Assembly (NCBI GenBank): GCA_013414795.1
Contig: CP058732.1
Span: 1,587,950-1,651,949, forward strand
Source of the DNA: Candidatus Kapaibacterium sp.
GTDB taxonomy: Bacteria; Bacteroidota; Ignavibacteria; Kapaibacteriales; UBA2268
Reading direction: 5' to 3'
DNA length: 64,000 nt
Of the stretch, positions 27,875 to 35,012 are shown piece by piece (the first letter of the stretch is position 1; each line of letters begins with the position of its first letter). Under the pieces are notes generated by a model, which ran no database searches, was not told where the DNA came from, and saw only the letters and a program-made list of their open reading frames with translations. Position numbers and translations under genes: made by a program.

Positions 27875-28714
27875 ATGGGATGGTTTTTAAGATCTAAGGA
27901 AAACATTGAATCGGACAAACCGAAAGAAATGCCAGATGGATTGTGGACTAAGTGTCCATCTTGTGGTGAAATAGTTTTCAAGAAGCAACTCGAAGAGAAC
28001 CTTTTCACCTGTCCAAAATGTAACCACCACTATCGAATAGGCGTATCTGAATATATTAACATAATTCTCGACGAAGGAAGTTTTGAGGAAGTGAATGCAA
28101 ATATCACTTCCGACGACCCTTTAAATTTCTTTGATTCTAAGCCCTATGTGGAACGAATCGAGCAGGCACGTTTATCTACTGGCTTCAACGAAGCATTAAT
28201 AACTGGATTAGGCAAGATTGATGGCATACCTGTTGCTGCGGGTTTTATGTGTTTCGCTTTCATTGGCGGAAGTATGGGCTCCGCGGTTGGTGAAAAATTT
28301 TATCGACTTGCTCGCATCAGTCTTGAAAACAGAGTGCCATTGATTATGGTTTGTGCATCTGGGGGAGCGCGTATGCAAGAAGCGGCTCTTTCGCTTATGC
28401 AAATGGCAAAAACCTCTGCAATACTTACTGAACTTGCTGAGAATAGTATTCCATATCTAACTATTTTGACCGACCCAACAACTGGCGGGGTAACAGCATC
28501 TTTTGGAATGCTTGGAGATATAACAATTGCAGAACCTGGGGCATTGATTGGATTTGCTGGTCCACGCGTAATAGAACAAACAATAAAAAAGAAGTTGCCA
28601 GCAAATTTCCAAAAAGCCGAATTTCTACTTGAAAAAGGATTTGTTGATATTGTTGTTCCTCGAAAGGAACTTAAATCAACTTTAGCAAGACTTATTAAAT
28701 GGTTTCTAAATTAA
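27875..28714 (+). CDS. accD: Acetyl-CoA carboxylase carboxyltransferase subunit beta
   Basis: AccD with AccA transfers CO2 from carboxybiotin to acetyl-CoA, making malonyl-CoA for fatty acids. The start is the ATG at 27875 (MGWFLRSKEN). The zinc ribbon C27-C30-C46-C49 (KCPSCGE, CPKCNHHYRIG) is intact. The crotonase-fold segments GFMCFAFIGGSMGSAVGEKF and VCASGGARMQEA are typical. At 279 residues it matches the family. An in-frame TTG 27 nt upstream is possible but has no support. Its 3' end overlaps the next barrel-like gene by 16 nt. Confidence 0.97.
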   Translation: MGWFLRSKENIESDKPKEMPDGLWTKCPSCGEIVFKKQLEENLFTCPKCNHHYRIGVSEYINIILDEGSFEEVNANITSDDPLNFFDSKPYVERIEQARLSTGFNEALITGLGKIDGIPVAAGFMCFAFIGGSMGSAVGEKFYRLARISLENRVPLIMVCASGGARMQEAALSLMQMAKTSAILTELAENSIPYLTILTDPTTGGVTASFGMLGDITIAEPGALIGFAGPRVIEQTIKKKLPANFQKAEFLLEKGFVDIVVPRKELKSTLARLIKWFLN

Positions 28715-29469
28715 AGATTGTTGTTTTACTTGCTTTGCTCATACCACTGCTATCTTTTTCGAAAGAAAGAAGAAATCCTTTTATTATTAATAACATCGAG
28801 GTTTCATACAATTTTCCAATCAATCAAGTTTCAACTTCCTTCTTCGATGCTTACAATGTTTACTCTAATTCAAATTCAAGCGAATTCACTTACAGAAACT
28901 TTCCCAGTCTATCATTGAATTTTGAAATTCCAACCGTAACAAATTTTGTTTTGAGTATTGATTGGATTTCACTTTCGTTTTCTTCCAACTTCACAAAGCA
29001 ATCAAGTTACTCATACAATACTTTTCTTCGCACTTATAGTGAAAATTTCGAATTTAACTTTCTTCCCATATCGTTGTCTTTTTTTGTGACACCATTTGAA
29101 ACCGATTTCAAAACTCAATTCCATTTCCAATTTGGAGTGTCGTACGACAAAGCCAAGTGGAATGAATTCATTAGTTCAGAGTTTGAAGATGATCCAAGAA
29201 AAGGCTTGCGAACCCTTGAAATCAGAAAGTTTTCACCATTTTTCGCCTTTGGTATTAGGAATGTCCTTCCCTTCGATATTTGGGATAAAGAGCAAATTAT
29301 GAACTTCTTCTTTTTCGAAACTAAGTTCTTTTTAATGTATCGAAATATGGATTTGTTTGCGAATGTTCCATCTATCGAGCCACTGCCAAAAAACGTAACA
29401 ATTTTACCTTTTTCTATCGTTTTAATTATTGGGGTGAACTTAAATACTAGATCGTTCTTTAACAATTGA
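28699..29469 (+). CDS. Probable outer-membrane barrel-like protein
   Basis: A 256-residue exported protein with a signal peptide (1-21, LLSFSKE). The mature part is rich in alternating aromatic and polar strands (for example FEFNFLPISLSFFVT, FHFQFGVSYDKAKW), as in outer-membrane beta barrels of Bacteroidota. I do not recognise a family. The start overlaps accD by 16 nt, so it is probably co-transcribed with accD, although the roles look unrelated. Its own promoter, if any, is not obvious. Confidence 0.65.
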   Translation: MVSKLKIVVLLALLIPLLSFSKERRNPFIINNIEVSYNFPINQVSTSFFDAYNVYSNSNSSEFTYRNFPSLSLNFEIPTVTNFVLSIDWISLSFSSNFTKQSSYSYNTFLRTYSENFEFNFLPISLSFFVTPFETDFKTQFHFQFGVSYDKAKWNEFISSEFEDDPRKGLRTLEIRKFSPFFAFGIRNVLPFDIWDKEQIMNFFFFETKFFLMYRNMDLFANVPSIEPLPKNVTILPFSIVLIIGVNLNTRSFFNN

Positions 29470-29510
29470 TTTATTAATTAACAAATGTTTCATAATTATT
29501 GGAGTGAGAT

Positions 29511-29798
29511 ATGCAAACCAAAATCACTTTTCGACATTTGAAGTCGAGACAGGATTTGCAAGAAGCAGCATTGGATGCAATCAAAAAGTTTGAACGGTTC
29601 TCCGATTTAATTTCGAGCGCAAGTGTTGAATTCACAGCAGATAGCAAAAATAAAGTTCAATTTACTCTTGTTGTCAATGGAGATACACTTATTGTCGAAG
29701 AAAGTTCTGAAGATTTTTTAAAAAGCCTTAGAGGAGCAACTGATAAGATGGTCAGACAATTAAAAAAGCATAAGGCTAAATTAATAGAACGAAATTAA
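29511..29798 (+). CDS. hpf: Ribosome hibernation-promoting factor, short form
   Basis: A 95-residue HPF/RaiA protein that binds the 30S decoding site in slow growth. The beta-alpha-beta-beta-beta-alpha pattern is apparent, ending in the basic helix RQLKKHKAKLIERN. The early ITFRHLKSRQDLQEAALDAI matches the family. Only the N-terminal HPF domain is present; the long-form C-terminal domain is absent. A good Shine-Dalgarno (GGAG) precedes the ATG, and a strong terminator follows 19 nt after the stop, so it is likely monocistronic. Confidence 0.9.
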   Translation: MQTKITFRHLKSRQDLQEAALDAIKKFERFSDLISSASVEFTADSKNKVQFTLVVNGDTLIVEESSEDFLKSLRGATDKMVRQLKKHKAKLIERN

Positions 29799-29816
29799 TA
29801 CTATCTTCTGATTATT

Positions 29817-29847
29817 GGCTGTCCAGGCAGTTGGACAGCCTTTTTTT
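29817..29847 (+). terminator. Rho-independent terminator of hpf
   Basis: A perfect 9-bp stem (29817-29825 with 29832-29840, GGCTGTCCA) with a 6-nt loop and seven T residues. It separates hpf from the redox island downstream. Confidence 0.93.
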
Positions 29848-29912
29848 ATTTAGGAAAAAACATTCTTATTCAAAAAGGTTAATTTTGAATGAGTTTTAAG
29901 GTTGGGTTTGAT

Positions 29913-30968
29913 ATGAAACGTAAAAGAGGTAATATTAAGAGAATATGGTTAATTTTTGCTTCAATGATATTTCTAATTACAAGTTGCACAGAAAATAACA
30001 ACACACCACAAACAGAACAACCAAAAGACTATTCGAAAGCGCCCAAAGGCTTCCCTCCAATTCCTTTCCCAGCGGATAATCCTTATTCCAAAGCCAAATT
30101 TGAACTTGGCAGAAGACTTTTTTATGATAGTATCCTTGTGAAAGACTATTCTTTTAAATCCTGCTCGCATTGTTTAAAGCAGGCTCATAATTTTCAAGAT
30201 AATGTACCAAACAGTCTGGGATATAACAAAATTCCCGAACCTCGAAATACAATGTCATTGACAAACGTTGCTTATTTTGATAAAATTTTTTGGGACGGAC
30301 GTGGCAAAAGAATAGAACAGCCTGCTTATCGAAGTTTGTTTTTACCATATATTTTTGCAACAGATACGAACGAACTGCAAAAGAGGTTAGAGAATCATCC
30401 AATTTACCCAAAGTTGTTCAAAGAAGCCTTTGGTGACAGTGCAAAACCTACTGCTTGGAATGTTGCTCTTGCTATTTCAACATTTGTTCGTTGCCTGGTT
30501 AGTGGAAATTCTCCTTACGATAAGTATGTTCGAGGGGACACTAATGCTCTCACAGAATCACAAAAGCGTGGTATGAAACTATTTTTCAGCGAAAGAACCA
30601 AATGCTCCGTTTGCCACAGCGGTTTCCTTTTTACGGATTTACAATTTCACAATACTGGTACAACAAATCATTATTTTGATTTTGGACGCTACTATGTTAC
30701 TGGAAAATATGAAGATAGGAATAAGTTCCTCACACCATCTTTAAGGAATGTTGAAGTATCTGCTCCGTATCTTCACGATGGAACATACAAAACTCTTGAA
30801 GAGGTCATAGAAAATTATAACCGTGGTGGTTTTCCAACAATAAACAAAGACACTCTAATCAAACCATTAAATTTGACTGACCAAGAAAAACAAGATTTGA
30901 TTAACTTTCTTAAAGCATTAACGGACTGGGAATTTCTGACAAATCCAGATTTCGCAGAGCCAAAATAA
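29913..30968 (+). CDS. Di-haem cytochrome c peroxidase-like lipoprotein, haem-1 His missing
   Basis: A MauG/CcpA-family lipoprotein. The ATG at 29913 gives MKRKRGNIKRIW and a lipobox ending at Cys25 (LITSC); an ATG 24 nt upstream is also possible. The C-terminal haem site is intact (Cys231, Cys234, His235 in KCSVCHSG). The N-terminal site reads CSHCL (Cys84, Cys87, Leu88) where the next gene has CASCH, so the axial His is lost. PYLHDGTY and the TPSLRN segment of the family are present. It may bind one haem only, or serve as an electron carrier rather than a peroxidase. It starts the redox island, 68 nt upstream of its intact paralogue. Confidence 0.88.
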   Translation: MKRKRGNIKRIWLIFASMIFLITSCTENNNTPQTEQPKDYSKAPKGFPPIPFPADNPYSKAKFELGRRLFYDSILVKDYSFKSCSHCLKQAHNFQDNVPNSLGYNKIPEPRNTMSLTNVAYFDKIFWDGRGKRIEQPAYRSLFLPYIFATDTNELQKRLENHPIYPKLFKEAFGDSAKPTAWNVALAISTFVRCLVSGNSPYDKYVRGDTNALTESQKRGMKLFFSERTKCSVCHSGFLFTDLQFHNTGTTNHYFDFGRYYVTGKYEDRNKFLTPSLRNVEVSAPYLHDGTYKTLEEVIENYNRGGFPTINKDTLIKPLNLTDQEKQDLINFLKALTDWEFLTNPDFAEPK

Positions 30969-31035
30969 ACGTTGAAACCTATATTTCAATTCTAACGATT
31001 TATTTAAATTTGAGTTTTGATTTAATTCGAGCAAG

Positions 31036-32091
31036 ATGAAAATGTCAAAATTTTATAAAATAATTATTCTTGCAATTTTTTCGGTATTACTATTACTTTT
31101 TAACAATTTTTGTTCGCAGAATTCAGTTACGACTAATTCCAGCGAAGTCGATTATTCAATTTCGCCAAAAGGTTTTCCCAAAATTCCATTTCCAAAGGAT
31201 AACGCTTATTCTTCAGCAAAGGAAAAATTAGGACGGTATCTATTTTTTGATAAAATTCTTTCAAAAGATTCGACTTTTTCTTGTGCAAGTTGTCACAATC
31301 CACGTTATGCTTTTGCAAATAATGTACCTAATCCTTTAACAATCAATCGTTTTCCTTTACCACGCAATGTTTTATCATTGGTAAATGTCGCATATAGGAA
31401 TCTTATAGGCTGGGAGGGGAACGAAATATCTTTGGAAGATGCAATATATCACGATTTCTACAGTCCACTTTTCTTCGATAACGATACCAATGAAATTTTC
31501 AAAAGATTGAGTAATCATCCCTTCTATCCTAAAATGTTCGAGGAGGCATTTGGAAAGAAAAGCAAACCATATCCATATCTTGCTGCAAAAGCAATAGCCA
31601 CTTTTGTACGTACACTTGTATCGGGAAATTCTGCTTACGACCGATATGTAAGGGGAGATTCAAATGCACTAACTGAATCACAGAAGAGAGGAATGAAATT
31701 GTTTTTTAGCGATAGAACCAAATGTTCAGTTTGCCATAGTGGTTTCCTATTTACCGACTTACAATTTCATAATACTGGAACAACAAATCATTATTTCGAT
31801 TTTGGTCGCTTCTATTCGACTGGCAAGTTTGAAGATAGGAATAAATTTCTTACACCCTCATTGAGAAATATCGAAATCACTGCTCCTTATCTTCACGATG
31901 GCACTTATCAAACCTTGGAAGAAGTAATTGAAAATTATAATAATGGTGGGTACCCAACAATAAATAAAGATACGATTTTGAAACCACTCAATCTAACGGA
32001 GCAAGAAAAAGAGGACTTGATAAATTTCCTTAAAGCCCTTACAGATTGGGACTTTTTAAACCAAGAACGATTTAAGTCTTTTGGCTACTAA
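31036..32091 (+). CDS. Di-haem cytochrome c peroxidase-like lipoprotein
   Basis: A 351-residue MauG/CcpA-family protein. The lipobox ends at Cys26 (FNNFC). Both haem sites are intact: CASCH (Cys83, Cys86, His87) and CSVCH (Cys230, Cys233, His234). In the family the C-terminal haem donates electrons and the N-terminal haem reduces peroxide, though some members instead oxidise or activate substrates. It follows its paralogue directly; the C-terminal 150 residues of the two are almost the same while the N-terminal parts differ strongly. The anchored form suggests periplasmic membrane location. The two Rieske proteins that follow could be electron partners. Confidence 0.92.
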   Translation: MKMSKFYKIIILAIFSVLLLLFNNFCSQNSVTTNSSEVDYSISPKGFPKIPFPKDNAYSSAKEKLGRYLFFDKILSKDSTFSCASCHNPRYAFANNVPNPLTINRFPLPRNVLSLVNVAYRNLIGWEGNEISLEDAIYHDFYSPLFFDNDTNEIFKRLSNHPFYPKMFEEAFGKKSKPYPYLAAKAIATFVRTLVSGNSAYDRYVRGDSNALTESQKRGMKLFFSDRTKCSVCHSGFLFTDLQFHNTGTTNHYFDFGRFYSTGKFEDRNKFLTPSLRNIEITAPYLHDGTYQTLEEVIENYNNGGYPTINKDTILKPLNLTEQEKEDLINFLKALTDWDFLNQERFKSFGY

Positions 32092-32141
32092 ATAATTCTT
32101 TTATGTACTCGTATTTATTTTGGTAAATTTAAATAAGAAAA

Positions 32142-32912
32142 TTGGTTGACAAAAATAGAAGAAAATTTCTGGAACTTGTCTTTGTTGGAACAGCAACGAC
32201 AATTCTCCCACCTCATAAATTGTTGGGATTTCTTCGACCTCAACTCAAAGAAACAGGTGACGAAATCCTTGGTATTTATGGAATAAGTCTGAATGATTAT
32301 CCAGAGTTAATACCTATTTGGGGTTCAATAAGAATTAAGATTGAAAATACTTTAATGTTTTATCCAAAAGTTATAATCGTGCACGTACCAAAAGAAGATT
32401 ACGGAGTCGACTTTATTGCAGTATCTGAAAGATGTCCGCACGAAGGTTATCCAGTGAAGGACCTGGACCCAGATTTACATCTGTTCGAATGCTCTGGTCA
32501 TGGAACACTTTTCGATGTCACTGGAAAATACGTTTGGGGTCCAGCCTCACGTGACCTGGAAAGAATTCATTTGGAATATGATGGTGATAAAACAATTTAC
32601 TTGGAAGTGGCTTTGTACCCCCTTGGCAAATTTGACGAGAAAGAACAATTTACCTTTCTGCATCAGAATTTCCCTAATCCTTGTTCCACGAGTACTATTG
32701 TAAGGTTTGGAACTGAAAGACCATCATATGTTGAAATAATCTTGATTGATTCAAGAGGAAAAATTATTAATAAACTGTTTAGCGGATTGGTCAAACCATC
32801 AGGCGAAGAAATTTTGATTGATGTTTCTGAATTAAACTCTGGTGTTTATTTTATAAAAATGAGTGTTGAGGGGAAATTCGTTTCAATTAAGAAAATGATT
32901 GTAGAGCATTGA
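32142..32912 (+). CDS. Tat-type Rieske [2Fe-2S] protein with T9SS C-terminal sorting domain
   Basis: Read from a TTG at 32142, this 256-residue protein begins with a twin-arginine leader (NRRKFLEL) and a hydrophobic stretch. The Rieske domain (about 40-160) has box I CPHEGY (Cys98, His100) and box II CSGHGTLFD (Cys117, His120). The two extra cysteines that form the disulfide in respiratory Rieske proteins are absent. From about 172 a type IX secretion domain follows (FLHQNFPNPCSTS, ending KKMIVEH). So the protein is predicted to carry a cluster out through Tat, cross the outer membrane by T9SS and stay on the surface. It is 50 nt after the peroxidase and 1 nt before the second Rieske gene. 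Confidence 0.87.
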   Translation: MVDKNRRKFLELVFVGTATTILPPHKLLGFLRPQLKETGDEILGIYGISLNDYPELIPIWGSIRIKIENTLMFYPKVIIVHVPKEDYGVDFIAVSERCPHEGYPVKDLDPDLHLFECSGHGTLFDVTGKYVWGPASRDLERIHLEYDGDKTIYLEVALYPLGKFDEKEQFTFLHQNFPNPCSTSTIVRFGTERPSYVEIILIDSRGKIINKLFSGLVKPSGEEILIDVSELNSGVYFIKMSVEGKFVSIKKMIVEH

Positions 32913-32913
32913 T

Positions 32914-33453
32914 ATGTTTATAAATTCTTCAAGAAGAGAATTTCTTCAAAAAGTTACAGATTTAGCAAAAGGTGTTGGGATTTCTCTCATCTTTCTTCCT
33001 ATAATTAGTTGTGAGAAAGATTGGATTATTCCTCCACAATTAAAAGGGGAGTTTATAGAAATTGACTTGACAAACGAAAAAAGCGATGTTCTGAACTTTC
33101 CAGTTTTAAATTTTCTTGGTTCGGGCGTTACAAAGCAATTTGAACAAATAAATTACGGAATACCTGTAATTATTGTAAGAGTGAAAAAAGAAAACAAAAT
33201 TGATGACTTTAAATGCTTTTCGGGAATGTGTACTCACGACCATTGTTTCGGTAAAGAAAAAGTTCGGGCCCCTATAAAGTTGGAAACTGTTGAGGCTAAC
33301 AAGAAAATATGTCGGGTGGTATGCACTTGCCATGGCTCTGAATTCGACTTACTGAATGGTGGTTTACCATTAAAAGGACCAGCAGAAAAGCCTTTAAGGG
33401 AATTTAAGTGTGAATTTTTCCCGGAAACTAACATTTTAAGAATTTATTATTAA
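32914..33453 (+). CDS. Tat-type Rieske [2Fe-2S] lipoprotein
   Basis: A 179-residue Rieske protein with a twin-arginine motif (SSRREFLQK) and a lipobox-like end at Cys33 (PIISC). Box I CTHDHC (Cys106, His108, Cys111) and box II CTCHGS (Cys137, Cys139, His140) are the full respiratory-type set including both disulfide Cys. This contrasts with the preceding Rieske protein. A 17-residue insert (AVRAPIKLETVEA type, about 113-135) lies between the boxes. It starts 1 nt after the previous stop, so it is tightly coupled. It is likely anchored in a membrane as an electron carrier; no cytochrome b or quinol oxidase gene adjoins it. Confidence 0.88.
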   Translation: MFINSSRREFLQKVTDLAKGVGISLIFLPIISCEKDWIIPPQLKGEFIEIDLTNEKSDVLNFPVLNFLGSGVTKQFEQINYGIPVIIVRVKKENKIDDFKCFSGMCTHDHCFGKEKVRAPIKLETVEANKKICRVVCTCHGSEFDLLNGGLPLKGPAEKPLREFKCEFFPETNILRIYY

Positions 33454-33462
33454 TTTTTAGTA

Positions 33463-33840
33463 ATGAAGTTAATTCAGTTTACAATTTTGGCTTTGTTAAT
33501 TATTTCCTGTAGTAGTTCAACCAACAACAATCCAACCGATTTTCCAGATAGTAATTTGAGTTTCAATAATCATATTCTACCGCTCTTGAGAAATACCTGC
33601 GGTTTATCATATTGCCACGGTGAAGTCTCGCCAAGCGGTAATGTCCAAATTTACGACTACTTTTCATTGATGAACTCTTACAACGGAGCATTAGTAATTC
33701 CTGGAAATCCAGATGGGAGCGTCCTTGTTCAAATTATTGAATATAAACTACCGCATAGACCTAATTTACAATGGCAATTAAACAGCAAACAGATACAAGC
33801 AATTCGAAAATGGATCGCAGAAGGTGCAAAAAACAATTAA
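33463..33840 (+). CDS. Small cytochrome-like lipoprotein with CX4CH motif
   Basis: A 125-residue lipoprotein with Cys16 as the lipid anchor (LIISC). A single haem-type motif, CGLSYCHG (Cys46, Cys51, His52), has four residues between the cysteines instead of two. Similar CX4CH proteins with ILPLLRNTC-like lead-ins occur in Bacteroidota and Planctomycetes and are often called planctomycete-type cytochromes. The rest ends with the LNSKQIQAIRKWIAEGAK helix typical of that family. It sits 9 nt after the Rieske lipoprotein. Haem binding by this spacing is not proven. Confidence 0.82.
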   Translation: MKLIQFTILALLIISCSSSTNNNPTDFPDSNLSFNNHILPLLRNTCGLSYCHGEVSPSGNVQIYDYFSLMNSYNGALVIPGNPDGSVLVQIIEYKLPHRPNLQWQLNSKQIQAIRKWIAEGAKNN

Positions 33841-33876
33841 TTTCATTAAATTGTATTTTTAAATAGGAGGAAATCT

Positions 33877-34893
33877 ATGAAAAAATCAACCACTTTTTTG
33901 TTCCTACTTTTGGCATTTGTAGTATTTTCTTGCGGTGAAAAGAAACAAATAGTTGAAATCAAAGAATTGGCTACTTACGACGATCCAATTATGGGATTCT
34001 CAATCAAATATCCAACAAATTGGGAAATTCAAAAATATCCTGGTGACCGTTTCCTTGCATTTACCACCAAAACTGTCATTAAAAGATTTAGGACATTCGA
34101 CCCTGAAGGAGAAGCAGGAGCAAAAATTGAATTGCTTGCAATTAAATTGCCCGAAGGTCAGACTATTGATTCAGTCATTGCAAAAAAACAATTCACACCA
34201 GAAACCTACTCTGCACCAACCAAAGTTGTCATCGATGGGGTAGAAGCAGTGAAACAAACTTACGAATTTCCATTAGGTGACGGTGTCTTTCACGGTGAGA
34301 TTTACTATGCCCAAAAGGATCCCCAAGTTGTCACAGTAATTTCATTCGAGGCATTTGGAAGCACTTTTGAGAATTACAAGGCTGGTTTCGACCAAATTTT
34401 AAATTCCGTTAAACTTGCATATATTCCCCAGGTTGCCCCAGATACAATAAAGAAGGTTGTCGAAGCACCCCCACCATCCTCAAATTTGATTGAATACAAA
34501 GGCGAAGGTTTTTCAATTAAAATCCCCGACAATTTTGATGTTCGCAATCCAAAGGTAGGTGGAGCGTTGAAATCATATCAATACATCGGCGAGAGAAGAC
34601 TTGATTGTGATATCCGTATTGATATTTTCGATGCATCGAAACAGAATAAACTTGACAAAATTGTTGAAGACAACAAAGCACGGCACAAAAATACTGAACC
34701 CAAACCTACGACTTTAAGCGGTGAGAAAGCATATTATTTCGAATATTCACCAATTCAAAATGTTAAAAGCCGTGTGTACTATGTAGTTCACAATAATAAA
34801 CTTTATCGTATCACAATGAATTGGTTTGTTGGAGAAGAGCAAAACTACAAACCAATCTTTGAAAAGTCGGTGAATTCTTTCAAGTTTCAATAA
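33877..34893 (+). CDS. Lipoprotein with two PsbP-like domains
   Basis: A 338-residue lipoprotein with a lipobox ending at Cys19 (VVFSC) and a strong Shine-Dalgarno (TAGGAGG) before the ATG. Two similar modules follow: one at about 32-185 (GFSIKYPTNWEIQ to FDQILNSVKLAY) and one at about 205-338 (GFSIKIPDNFDVR to FEKSVNSFKFQ). Both have the G-F-S-I/V-x-x-P-W/F opening and a F-I-L/V-N-S-F closing of PsbP-like folds. It follows the CX4CH gene by 36 nt, so it may belong to the redox transcript, but the ligand is unknown. A terminator comes after it. Confidence 0.72.
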   Translation: MKKSTTFLFLLLAFVVFSCGEKKQIVEIKELATYDDPIMGFSIKYPTNWEIQKYPGDRFLAFTTKTVIKRFRTFDPEGEAGAKIELLAIKLPEGQTIDSVIAKKQFTPETYSAPTKVVIDGVEAVKQTYEFPLGDGVFHGEIYYAQKDPQVVTVISFEAFGSTFENYKAGFDQILNSVKLAYIPQVAPDTIKKVVEAPPPSSNLIEYKGEGFSIKIPDNFDVRNPKVGGALKSYQYIGERRLDCDIRIDIFDASKQNKLDKIVEDNKARHKNTEPKPTTLSGEKAYYFEYSPIQNVKSRVYYVVHNNKLYRITMNWFVGEEQNYKPIFEKSVNSFKFQ

Positions 34894-34917
34894 ATAATTG
34901 ATTTTGATTTGAAATAA

Positions 34918-34952
34918 AAAGCAGGGTTGGTTTGCAACCCTGCTTTATTTTT
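34918..34952 (+). terminator. Rho-independent terminator after the PsbP-like lipoprotein gene
   Basis: A 9-bp core stem (34921-34929 with 34935-34943, GCAGGGTTG) extended by A/T pairs, with a 5-nt loop and a T-rich tail to 34952. It lies 24 nt past the stop codon and closes the redox-island side of the locus. Confidence 0.9.
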
Positions 34953-35012
34953 AAACTTTTTAATGTATTTTATCGTTTTCAAAATATTACTAGAATTATT
35001 TTCATTAGAATT

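Noticed and set aside
29913-32091. Tandem peroxidase genes considered as a single frameshifted gene
   Set aside because: Each has its own start, lipobox, haem motif and stop, with a 67-nt spacer; they are two paralogues.
34932-35012. Upstream start for the TPR protein at 35 kb
   Set aside because: It would place 27 codons across the terminator hairpin and hide the signal peptide; the ATG at 35013 gives a normal export signal.
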